Shown here: piece by piece, positions 46,384-54,156 of the stretch | Layout of the letters: each line of letters begins with the position of its first letter | Position numbering within the stretch: the first letter of the stretch is position 1 | Assembly (NCBI RefSeq): GCF_009931615.1 | Contig: NZ_CP046620.1 | Location: forward strand, 1,379,501-1,443,500 | Length of the DNA: 64,000 bases | Direction: 5' to 3' | Source: Algicella marina | GTDB taxonomy: Bacteria > Pseudomonadota > Alphaproteobacteria > Rhodobacterales > Rhodobacteraceae | Position numbers and translations under genes: made by a program | The notes under the pieces: model-generated | Databases searched by the model: none | The model's input: only the letters and a program-made list of their open reading frames with translations | Told to the model about the DNA's origin: nothing

Positions 46384-46857
46384 ATGCCAGTGTTCAACAG
46401 GGAAACAGTCAAAGCCGATAGTGGTGACGGTGATGGAAACCCTTGTGGCCCTTATAGTGCACTCTTGTTCAGCGACAGCGGAGGCTTGACGCAGTTTGGT
46501 GCTTTTGAAGAAATCCTGCCACCGGGGTCATCTTCGTCGGTCAAACACTGGCATGCGGGTGAAGACGAGATGGTTTACGTCTTGCAGGGCGAAATTACTC
46601 TTCACGAAGGAGACAACAGCGTCGTTATGCGTCCGGGCGACGCCGCAACCTTTAGAGCTGGCGATCCCGTTGGTCATTGCTTCCAAAACCGCAGTGAGTC
46701 TGAGGCCCGGATCCTTGTGATCGGAACAAGGTCTTCGGGCGACGTGATAACCTATCCCGATCATGACCGCATTTTGCATTTCGATCGCGAAACAGAGAGC
46801 CGCCGCTGGACGGATCTTTCTGGCTCTCCTGCTGATAGCCCCTACAGAATTGATTGA
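46384..46857 (+). CDS. Cupin-domain protein
   Basis: 157 residues with a cupin barrel at about 45-115. Motif 1 reads KHWHAGEDEMVYVLQGE, with His-x-His and Glu metal ligands, and motif 2 is around PGDAATFRAGDPVGHCFQN. The C-terminal DHDRILHFDRETESRRW stretch is typical of one cupin subgroup. It may bind a metal and act as an enzyme or a sugar/ligand binder, but the substrate is unknown. AGGAG lies eight bases before the ATG. The gene is visibly lower in G+C than fabI and gpt and is flanked by two gene-poor gaps, so it may be a recent arrival. Confidence 0.85.
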   Translation: MPVFNRETVKADSGDGDGNPCGPYSALLFSDSGGLTQFGAFEEILPPGSSSSVKHWHAGEDEMVYVLQGEITLHEGDNSVVMRPGDAATFRAGDPVGHCFQNRSESEARILVIGTRSSGDVITYPDHDRILHFDRETESRRWTDLSGSPADSPYRID

Positions 46858-47004
46858 AGGCTTTGAACGCGACAGCAGATTATATTCGACAGCAGCCATA
46901 AGGTGCCATTTCAGCGGTCCGCGCGGAGCGAAGCACTTGTAGAATTGGCCTCAGTTCCGACCTCCTCGGGAAGTCGTTCTAACCAATAACGCACAAGATA
47001 AGGG

Positions 47005-47044
47005 AAAAGTCCGGTCGGGGGCGCTGAGAGCAACCCCCTCCCGG
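47005..47044 (-). terminator. Probable terminator after the second dctP
   Basis: On the minus strand, CCGG-ga-GGGGG and CCCCC-ga-CCGG frame a 12-base loop, followed by ACTTTT. It lies 18 bp past the stop of the last gene in the dicarboxylate TRAP operon. The stem has an internal mismatch, so the call is moderate. Confidence 0.5.
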
Positions 47045-47061
47045 TTCTCAATCCATTTCGA

Positions 47062-48060
47062 TCAATTGGCGTTGAAACTTTGCGCCAGCATGATCCGGTC
47101 GCGGCCGATATCGTCCGCGAACTGTTCCCAGACAGGCTGGAAAGCCTCGCGCCACTCGCCCAGTTCCTCCGGCGTCAGCGAGATGATGTTCTTGGTTTCA
47201 TCCCAGACATCCCGCGCCCGCTGCTCGTTGATCTCGTAGGCGAAGCGGTTGTATTCGTGCGTCGTCAGCTCGAACAGCAGCAGGAATTCGTTCCGCACAT
47301 CTTCTGGCAGGGATTCCATGAACTCCTGATTGGTCACCACCAGATAGCCAAGATAGGCGTGGTTGGATTCAGTCACACCGTCCTGAACCGTGTAGAACTT
47401 CTTGGTATGGATGTTGGACCAGGTATTTTCCTGCCCCTGCACCTCGCCGCTGGCCAGCGCGTCATAGACCTTCGAGAAAGCCAGTCGCTTGGTTTCGGCA
47501 CCAAGCGCACCGAACTGCGCTTCGATCACGTCCGAAGGCTGGATGCGGAAGGTCAGGCCTTCGGCATCTTTCGGCAGCCGCAGCGGCCGGGTTGCCGAAA
47601 GCTGTTTCATGCCGTTCATCCAGAATCCGAGGCCCTTCAGCCCCGACGGATCGAGCGCCCCGAGAAGTTCCTGCCCGGCAACCGAGTTCTGATAGTCAAG
47701 CACCGCAATCGCACCATCAAAAAGGAATGGCAGGTCGAAAATGCGGAACGCGCTGGTGTAGGGCTCGAACTTGGAAAGCGACGGCGCCAGAAGCTGCACC
47801 TCGTTGTCGAGCAGCGCCTGCATCTCGTCGGCATCGGTAAACAGTTCCGAATTGCCGTACACTTCCATGCACATCTTGCCGTCAAGCTTGCTGTTCACAC
47901 GCTCCGCCAGTGCCAGCGCGGTTTCACCCTTGGGGTGGCCCTGCAGCGCTGTCACGACGCTCATCTTCGCAACGATTTCACCGGGATCACATTGCGCCAT
48001 TGTCACGGTAGGCACGGCCATTGCCAAGGCCATGCCAGCCAGTATCGAAAGGGTCTTCAT
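47062..48060 (-). CDS. TRAP transporter substrate-binding protein, second DctP of the operon
   Basis: 332 residues with a Sec signal peptide (MKTLSILAGMALAMAVPTVTMA). DctP-type layout: HPKGETALALAERVNSKL, PSLSKFEPYTSAFRIFDLP, the ligand-binding Arg in LTFRIQPSDVI and QGQENTWSNI. It aligns along its length with the other DctP of this operon (50440-51441) but with many substitutions, so it is an old paralogue. It is the last gene, after dctM and a 94-bp gap. It may give the same permease a second substrate. Confidence 0.92.
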   Translation of the reverse strand: MKTLSILAGMALAMAVPTVTMAQCDPGEIVAKMSVVTALQGHPKGETALALAERVNSKLDGKMCMEVYGNSELFTDADEMQALLDNEVQLLAPSLSKFEPYTSAFRIFDLPFLFDGAIAVLDYQNSVAGQELLGALDPSGLKGLGFWMNGMKQLSATRPLRLPKDAEGLTFRIQPSDVIEAQFGALGAETKRLAFSKVYDALASGEVQGQENTWSNIHTKKFYTVQDGVTESNHAYLGYLVVTNQEFMESLPEDVRNEFLLLFELTTHEYNRFAYEINEQRARDVWDETKNIISLTPEELGEWREAFQPVWEQFADDIGRDRIMLAQSFNAN

Positions 48061-48154
48061 ATCGTTTCGGTCCTTATCAAAGCCTGCGCCCCCAGGTAAT
48101 CAGGCACCTACTACTTCACAAACTCCACCCTAGACCCTTTTTGTGGATCGTTTG

Positions 48155-49633
48155 TTATCTGACGATGATCTCCGGCCCCATGATCTGGGTAGGAAGGAAC
48201 GTCGATATCCACGGCACGTACGTAACGATGATCAGGAATACGAACAAGATCAAAAGCCACGGCAGTGCCGCCCGCACGACACTCAGCATCGGCATTCCCG
48301 CCACGCCGGACGTGACGAACAAGTTCAGTCCGACCGGCGGCGTGATCATCCCGATCTCCATGTTCACCACCATGATGATGCCGAGGTGTATCGGGTCGAT
48401 GCCAAGTTCGATGGCAATCGGAAAGATCAGCGGCGCGACGATCAGGATCAGGCCCGACGGTTCCATGAACTGGCCACCGATCAGCAGGATGACATTGACG
48501 ATGACAAGGAACATTACCGGTCCCAGTCCGGCCTCCAGCATGGTTCCGGCAATCGCCTGCGGTATCTGCTCGTCCGTCAGCACGTGCTTCAGGATCAGCG
48601 CATTGGCGATGATGAACATCAGCGTGATCGTCAGCTTGCCCGCATCGTACAGCGTCTCGATGGTGTCGGCATGGAACCATGCCGTAACCAGCGCATAGGG
48701 CTTGCGGTGCAGCGGCAGCGGCGTGTGAGTCGGGTCATCCTCCTCCGCCTTCAACGGCCCCATATCGCGATAGACGAAAGATGCGACGAGGAAGGCATAG
48801 ACAGCCGCAACAGCCGCAGCCTCGGTTGGCGTGAACACGCCCCCGTAGATCCCGCCCAGAATGATGACAATCAGGAACAGGCCCCACCCGGCCCTCGAAC
48901 CGGTGTCGAGGATCTCGCCCCAACCCTTCCACTCCTCACGTGGCAGCTTGGCGATCACAGCGTAGGCGAAGATCGCAACCATCAGCATGCCGCCCGCCAG
49001 CAAACCGGGGATAACCCCTGCAAGGAACATCCGACCGACGGAGACATCCGTCGCCGCCGAGTAGACCACCATCACGATCGACGGCGGAATCAGGATGCCA
49101 AGCGTACCCGCGTTGCAGATAACCCCGGCCGCAAAGGCCTTGGTATAGCCAACGCGCTGCATCCCCGCGATCACGATGGAGCCCACGGCCACCACCGTCG
49201 CCGGCGAGGAGCCGGAGAGCGCCGCGAACAGCATACATGCGAACACGCCCGCAATCGCCAGCCCGCCCGGGAAATGCCCTACACAGGCGATGGAAAAGTC
49301 GATGATGCGCCGCGCCACACCGCCGGTGGACATGAACGCCGAGGCGAGGATGAAGAACGGAATCGCCAGCAATGTGGGATGCCCGAACATTGCCTGGAAA
49401 AGCGATTGGGCAATCGCCGCCAGTGACGTGTCGGACAGCACCAGATGAAAGAGAATCGATGCCAGCCCCAGCGCAACGGCAATAGGCACGCCGATCAGCA
49501 GAAACGCGATCACCATCAGGAACAACGCCGTCACCTTGATACCGGGGCTCGCCGCCAGCGATTCCGCACCGAAGAAGATGAACCAGAACACCAGCGCCAG
49601 CGTCGCCAGCGTGAAGACCAATGCCGTTTTCAT
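48155..49633 (-). CDS. dctM: TRAP transporter large permease DctM
   Basis: 492-residue inner-membrane protein with about 12 hydrophobic segments. DctM motifs: GVPIAVALGLASILFHL near the N terminus, ALSGSSPATVVAVGSIV near residue 160, AGTLGILIPPSIVMVVYS and the C-terminal MITPPVGLNLFVTSGVAG. It couples sodium entry to uptake of C4-dicarboxylates or similar acids with DctQ and DctP. The start lies 1 bp after the dctQ stop. Slightly longer than the usual 430 residues. Confidence 0.94.
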   Translation of the reverse strand: MKTALVFTLATLALVFWFIFFGAESLAASPGIKVTALFLMVIAFLLIGVPIAVALGLASILFHLVLSDTSLAAIAQSLFQAMFGHPTLLAIPFFILASAFMSTGGVARRIIDFSIACVGHFPGGLAIAGVFACMLFAALSGSSPATVVAVGSIVIAGMQRVGYTKAFAAGVICNAGTLGILIPPSIVMVVYSAATDVSVGRMFLAGVIPGLLAGGMLMVAIFAYAVIAKLPREEWKGWGEILDTGSRAGWGLFLIVIILGGIYGGVFTPTEAAAVAAVYAFLVASFVYRDMGPLKAEEDDPTHTPLPLHRKPYALVTAWFHADTIETLYDAGKLTITLMFIIANALILKHVLTDEQIPQAIAGTMLEAGLGPVMFLVIVNVILLIGGQFMEPSGLILIVAPLIFPIAIELGIDPIHLGIIMVVNMEIGMITPPVGLNLFVTSGVAGMPMLSVVRAALPWLLILFVFLIIVTYVPWISTFLPTQIMGPEIIVR

Positions 49634-49634
49634 G

Positions 49635-50366
49635 TCAGCGCTCCGCGTTCAGGGCCACGGCCGCAACATCGTCCTCGGCCTCATGGCTGACGATCAGGCG
49701 GTCTTCCCGGTTTTTCCAGATCCGTATCGCGGCCCGGATGAACGCGCCCAGCAGCAGGAAAGACCCGATCGGCAGCATAACGTAGCCCACGGCCCGCGGC
49801 AGCTTGTCATATTCCTCGCCGAACACCCCTTCCATCCAAAGCAGCCAGGAGGGCATGTCGATCTCGTCGAAAGTGTAGAAGGCCTGCCGGTTGCGGAACG
49901 TCATTTCGGACAGGCCGGTCGGAAACCAGTGTCCCGTCGTCGCCGGCAGGTTAACGAAGCTGGAAAAATAGTCCCAACTGCCCTTGGCCACCAGAAACGC
50001 ATAGGCGATGCAAAGGAAGACAGACACCAGCCCCAGCAGCTTGCGTCCGGGCCGGTTGCACAGGTTCAGGATCACGTCGACACCGAGATGCGAACGTTTG
50101 CGAACCGCGTAGCCCATGCCGAACAGCACCAGCCACGAAAATAGGATCAAAGTCGTCTGGTAGCCCCAGTCGATGTTGTCAGGCCAGATGAAGCCCAGCT
50201 TCGCTTCCAGCCAGTTCACGGGCGCCCAGTCGAATGTCTTGCGAAAGAAGACGTTGATGCAGGTTATCAGCGTCATGATCCCGAGCATTGCGGCAATCGC
50301 CGTGCGCTCGAAAGCGTTGCTCGTTCGGGCCCACCAGCCCTCATGCTCTTCGTCATGTGACGACAT
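49635..50366 (-). CDS. dctQ: TRAP transporter small permease DctQ
   Basis: 243-residue membrane protein with four main hydrophobic segments (AIAAMLGIMTLITCINVFF; TLILFSWLVLFGMGYAV; LLGLVSVFLCIAYAFLV; YVMLPIGSFLLLGAFI). KRSHLGVDVILNL is the conserved DctQ motif near residue 90. Cytoplasmic tails are charged. It lies 1 bp before dctM and 73 bp after dctP; a long GC hairpin sits in that gap. Confidence 0.9.
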   Translation of the reverse strand: MSSHDEEHEGWWARTSNAFERTAIAAMLGIMTLITCINVFFRKTFDWAPVNWLEAKLGFIWPDNIDWGYQTTLILFSWLVLFGMGYAVRKRSHLGVDVILNLCNRPGRKLLGLVSVFLCIAYAFLVAKGSWDYFSSFVNLPATTGHWFPTGLSEMTFRNRQAFYTFDEIDMPSWLLWMEGVFGEEYDKLPRAVGYVMLPIGSFLLLGAFIRAAIRIWKNREDRLIVSHEAEDDVAAVALNAER

Positions 50367-50393
50367 AGCGGTGCCCTCCCTTTTTTGTTCAGC

Positions 50394-50421
50394 GCCCGCC
50401 CCGTCTCAGGACGGAGCGGGC
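50394..50421. terminator. 12-bp hairpin between dctP and dctQ
   Basis: GCCCGCCCCGTC, four-base loop, GACGGAGCGGGC, with one wobble pair. On the minus strand no U-run follows directly, so in the operon it is more likely a 3'-end stabiliser or partial terminator of the dctP message. On the plus strand it is followed by CTTTTT. Confidence 0.5.
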
Positions 50422-50439
50422 GACCTTTTTGTTATTGGA

Positions 50440-51441
50440 TCAGTAGCTTGCGTTCAGTTCCTGTGCCGCGGCAATGTTTTCCTCGCCCACGTCACCCTCG
50501 AACTGTTCCCAGACCGGCAGCATGGCGTCCACCCACTCCTGGCGCTGTTCCGGCGTCAGTTCGACAATCGTCGAACCAGCGTCGAGGATCGCCTGACGGG
50601 CCTCCATGTCGACCTGGCCGACAGCCGCGTTACGCTCTGTCGTCACCTCGTCCATGATGGTCGTGAGCTGGTCGCGGACATCCGCATCAAGCCCTTCCCA
50701 CCATTCCACGCCAACAACGACCATGTAGTCGAGCACGCCGTGGTTCGTCTCGGTGATACCGTCCTGAACCTCGAAGAACTTCTGGCCGTAGATGTTGGAC
50801 CACGTGTTCTCCTGCCCGTCCACAACGCCCGTCTGAAGCGCGCCGTAAACTTCGGAAAAGGCCATCGGCTGCGGGGAAACGCCGATCGCTTCCATCTGTG
50901 CCTTCAGCACGTCGGACGGCTGCACGCGGAACTTCAGGCCCTGCGCGTCAGAAGGCGAGATCAACGGTTTGTTGGCAGACATCTGTTTCATGCCATTGTG
51001 CCAGAAGCCAAGGCCCAGCAGACCACGGCGCGCCATGGATTCCTTCATCGCCTGGCCAGTCTCGGAAGCCTGGAACGCATCTACGGCGTCAATGTTCTTG
51101 AACATGAACGGCAGATCGAAAATGCGGAACACCTTCGTGAAGGCTTCGAACTTGGAAAGACTCGGCGCCGCCATCTGGACGTCACCGTTCAGCATCGCTT
51201 CGAGAACCTGGTCATCGTTGTAGAGTGTGGAGTTCGGGTAGACCTCGACACAGGCCTTGCCGTTCATCTCTTCGTTGACACGGCTCTGGAACAGCGACGC
51301 CGCGATCCCCTTGGGGTGCTTGTCAGTGTTGGTCACGTGACTGAACTTGATGACGACCTCGCCCTCTTCGCAGGAGGCAAAAGCCGAAGTGCCGCCGAGT
51401 GCCAGAAGCGCAGCGGTCGCTGTTGTAATCAGAAATTTCAT
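50440..51441 (-). CDS. dctP: TRAP transporter substrate-binding protein DctP
   Basis: 333 residues from ATG 51441, with GGGAGG upstream; the longer frame is unsupported. Signal peptide MKFLITTATAALLALGGTSAFA. DctP motifs: HPKGIAASLFQSRVNEEM, PSLSKFEAFTKVFRIFDLP, the ligand Arg in LKFRVQPSDVL and DGQENTWSNIYG. Resembles C4-dicarboxylate binders (succinate, fumarate, malate), in line with the DctB-like kinase upstream. First transporter gene of the operon, about 270 bp after the response-regulator gene; the gap holds a perfect 18-bp palindrome. Confidence 0.93.
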   Translation of the reverse strand: MKFLITTATAALLALGGTSAFASCEEGEVVIKFSHVTNTDKHPKGIAASLFQSRVNEEMNGKACVEVYPNSTLYNDDQVLEAMLNGDVQMAAPSLSKFEAFTKVFRIFDLPFMFKNIDAVDAFQASETGQAMKESMARRGLLGLGFWHNGMKQMSANKPLISPSDAQGLKFRVQPSDVLKAQMEAIGVSPQPMAFSEVYGALQTGVVDGQENTWSNIYGQKFFEVQDGITETNHGVLDYMVVVGVEWWEGLDADVRDQLTTIMDEVTTERNAAVGQVDMEARQAILDAGSTIVELTPEQRQEWVDAMLPVWEQFEGDVGEENIAAAQELNASY

Positions 51442-51667
51442 GGAAGACCTCCCAGTCTTGCTCAGGTTTCTTCTTCGGTGCGGTCCGGGAGAATGCATTT
51501 CCATGCACTCAACTCACACAACCCGGAAACACTGTGGCGAAAGGTACAGCGCCGAAGACACGCATCCAGTACTTTCGCCACTTTACACAAAGCCTCCGCA
51601 TTTTTATTGCAAATCAATGGCTTGTCTGGCTGATTGCAACTATTGGCGCGGCTCCGAAGGTGGATTA

Positions 51668-51685
51668 TGTGCGGGAATCCGCACA
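51668..51685. promoter_or_regulatory. Perfect palindrome upstream of dctP, likely DctD-type binding site
   Basis: TGTGCGG-gaat-CCGCACA: 7-bp arms, exact complement, 4-bp centre. It lies 227 bp upstream of the dctP start, just past the stop of the regulator gene. It resembles the DctD-type upstream site as I remember it (TGTGCGG with N4 and CCGCACA). No sigma-54 -24/-12 element was recognised between it and dctP. Confidence 0.65.
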
Positions 51686-51709
51686 AAGGCAACCGAACGC
51701 CCTCGCGAA

Positions 51710-52321
51710 TCAATCGCTGCGAAAGTCTGCGGGGTCGATGCCATGGCGCTTGAGCTTGTCATAGGCGGTCTTCCGCGGCAGACCCAGCGCATCAGCCGCC
51801 GCCGCCACCCGGCCGCCGTGATCGGCAAGCGCACCTTCGATCAGTAGCTTTTCAACGTAATCCATCTGCGCCGCCAGCCCCGCACCGGCCCGCTCGCCGC
51901 GCGCTTCGGAAACGGCAAGTTGCTCCGCCCTGCGCCGGCGCTCTTCCAGCACGGCCGCCCGCTTCGCCCATGCCCGGTCGATCGCTTCCAGCAGGCGTTT
52001 CGGCGGGCAAGGCTTTTCGAGGAAGTCATGCGCGCCCGCATTCATCGCCCGAACAGTCATAGGAATATCGCCCTCGCCCGTCAGCATGATCACCGGCAGT
52101 TCCGGGTCAATCTTCGCCGCCCGCTCCAGCAGCGCGAATCCATCCTTGCCCGGCATCCGGATGTCCGTCACCACTACCCCTGCGAAGCCCGGCGTCAGGT
52201 GATCCGTGGCCTCTATAAAAGCCCGGCACAACGTCACATCGTGTCCCGCAAGTTCCAAGCTCTGGCCGATGGCGGCCCGCACGTCGGCATCGTCATCGAC
52301 GAACATCACCCGGCAGGTCAT
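51710..52321 (-). CDS. DctD-like response regulator lacking the AAA+ domain
   Basis: 203 residues. The receiver domain has the acidic pair in MFVDDDADVRAAI, phospho-Asp in VVVTDIRMPGKDG near residue 53 and Lys in HDFLEKPCPP near 103. After a coiled linker comes a Fis-type HTH (VAAAADALGLPRKTAYDKLKRHG). Full DctD (about 440 residues) has a sigma-54-interacting AAA+ domain between these parts; here none of it, including the GAFTGA loop, is present. The frame is intact and the joint clean, so this looks like a functional short form. It overlaps the kinase gene by 4 bp. Confidence 0.88.
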   Translation of the reverse strand: MTCRVMFVDDDADVRAAIGQSLELAGHDVTLCRAFIEATDHLTPGFAGVVVTDIRMPGKDGFALLERAAKIDPELPVIMLTGEGDIPMTVRAMNAGAHDFLEKPCPPKRLLEAIDRAWAKRAAVLEERRRRAEQLAVSEARGERAGAGLAAQMDYVEKLLIEGALADHGGRVAAAADALGLPRKTAYDKLKRHGIDPADFRSD

Positions 52322-54072
52322 TCTGCGGCCACCTCGCCTGCACCGCCTGCAGCAAGCTCCACGGTGAACACCGCACCGCGCTCGCCGTTGCGGCCACTGA
52401 TCTTGCCCCCGAAGCTCTGCACGATCCCGTAGGAAATCGACAGGCCGAGCCCAAGGCCCTTACCGACAGGTTTCGTCGTATAAAATGGGTCAAAAACGTC
52501 ACCGGACGCCGTCAGGCCCGGTCCGCAATCCGCCACTTCCAGCAGCACGCGCCTGCCCTCGTGCCGGATCGCAATGCGTATTCGCCGCTCATTCTGGCCT
52601 TCCATGGCATCCATCGCGTTCGACAGCAGATTCAGCACCACCTGCCCCAGCCGCACCCGTCCGCCCTGGACCATCACCTGGCCATGCGGCACGAATTTGA
52701 CCTGCGTTTCCGTCGCCCGCAGCCGGTTGTCCGCCAGAGACAGCGCATCCTGAACCGTGGCGACAAGATCGACCTCGTCCATCGCCTCGCCCTCCTTCCT
52801 GGCAAAGGCCCGAAGGTTGCGAATGATCCGACCCATCCGCCCTGCGATCTGGCCGATCCGGCCCAATGTCTCCTTCGCCTCGGATTCCCGCCCGCGATCC
52901 AGTAGCACCTCGGCATTGTCGGCCAGCGACTGGATTGCCATCAGCGGCTGATTCAATTCGTGGCTGATCCCCGCCGACATTTCTCCCAGGGCTTTGAGCT
53001 TGCCCGCCTGCACCAGTTCGGCCTGCACCTCCTTCAGCGCCGCCTCCGCCGCCAGCCGTTCGGCGATCTCGCCGCGCAACGAAGTGTTCACTTCCGAAAG
53101 TTCCGCCGTCCGACGGGCCACTTCGCCTTCCAGCCGCGCGTTCGCCGCGGCCTCGACGTCCAGCCTGTCGGTCAGCGCCTGCCGCCGCAACATCATCACC
53201 GCCGCGATCAACCCGCCGATTCCGGCGATGGCCGCGCCGAGCAGGCCCCATTCCATCCCCTGCCGCCGCGCCGGGGCGGTGTCGATCAGCACATGCGCGG
53301 AAAAGCCCGGCTCGCCGGTCGGCCCCATCAACCAGATGGCCCGCTCCGGCAACCCTTCTAGCCCGCCGCCGTCCCTCAGCGTCAGCCCCGCTTCCTGCCG
53401 TTCTCGCCCCTCCGGCAAGGGCGCAAGGCTTCGCTCTGCGTATTGCCGCGGGTCACTCAAATCCGGCATCCCGCCCAGCAGCCGCAACACCAGCGCCGGT
53501 CGGTTCGCCAGGAACACAACCCCGTTGCTGTCGGAGAAGAACACTACCTCCCGCTCCTCCTGCCACCCCTTCTCCAGCACCTCGACATTGACCTTCACCA
53601 CCACCACATGGCCGGAGCCCGCCAACGCCGAGAAATAGAATCCCCGCTGGTCCGACTGCGTGCCGACAGCATGGTAGAACCCGCTTCCCTCCGACACAGC
53701 ATTCTGGAAATACGGTCTCCAGAAATAGTTCTGGCCCATGAAACTTCGCGGCAGGTTGTAGTTCGACGCAGCCACCACGGTCGCCGTCTCGTCCAGCACA
53801 TAGATGTCCAGGGCCCCGGTCTTGTCGACCATATCCGCCAGAAACGCATTCGCCCCCGGCCCCTCCGCCACGATCGGATGCGCCGCCAGCACCCGCGGCA
53901 GGTCGCGATACCGGTCCAGCACGCCGCCCAGCCTGTCCGAAGCCAGCGCCAGATCCGCACGCCCGCCCTCGGCCAGCCGCAGCAACGGCTCCCGCGTGCC
54001 CAGCCGCCAGCCGGCCGTGCCCAGCACAGCCATCGCCACTGCCACCATCACCGCCAGTCGCCAGATCCGCAT
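52318..54072 (-). CDS. DctB-like sensor histidine kinase
   Basis: About 584 residues from ATG 54072 (GGGAG upstream); the 54108 start is a TTG. A membrane segment (LAVMVAVAMAVLGTAGW) precedes a periplasmic double-Cache-like domain of about 240 residues (SNYNLPRSFMGQNYFWRPYF), a second membrane segment near residue 270, a coiled coil, HisKA with phospho-His in SAGISHELNQPLMAI, and HATPase (LNLLSNAMDAM, DCGPGLT, GKGLGLGLSISYG). The layout is that of DctB, the C4-dicarboxylate sensor. Its partner is the short DctD-like protein; the TRAP operon follows. Confidence 0.9.
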   Translation of the reverse strand: MRIWRLAVMVAVAMAVLGTAGWRLGTREPLLRLAEGGRADLALASDRLGGVLDRYRDLPRVLAAHPIVAEGPGANAFLADMVDKTGALDIYVLDETATVVAASNYNLPRSFMGQNYFWRPYFQNAVSEGSGFYHAVGTQSDQRGFYFSALAGSGHVVVVKVNVEVLEKGWQEEREVVFFSDSNGVVFLANRPALVLRLLGGMPDLSDPRQYAERSLAPLPEGRERQEAGLTLRDGGGLEGLPERAIWLMGPTGEPGFSAHVLIDTAPARRQGMEWGLLGAAIAGIGGLIAAVMMLRRQALTDRLDVEAAANARLEGEVARRTAELSEVNTSLRGEIAERLAAEAALKEVQAELVQAGKLKALGEMSAGISHELNQPLMAIQSLADNAEVLLDRGRESEAKETLGRIGQIAGRMGRIIRNLRAFARKEGEAMDEVDLVATVQDALSLADNRLRATETQVKFVPHGQVMVQGGRVRLGQVVLNLLSNAMDAMEGQNERRIRIAIRHEGRRVLLEVADCGPGLTASGDVFDPFYTTKPVGKGLGLGLSISYGIVQSFGGKISGRNGERGAVFTVELAAGGAGEVAAE

Positions 54073-54156
54073 GGGCTCCCACAAGCCCCGCGCCGCCCCC
54101 CTTGTCAAGCACGCGCCGCCGCCGCACTGTCCCTTCGATCATTGAGAGGACACCGG

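Noticed and set aside
48143-49426. 427-codon ORF antisense to dctM
   Set aside because: His/Arg/Asp-rich shadow of a membrane-protein gene.
51442-51667. Sigma-54 promoter before dctP
   Set aside because: No TGGCAC-N5-TTGCA-like element found; near matches lack the GG/GC spacing.
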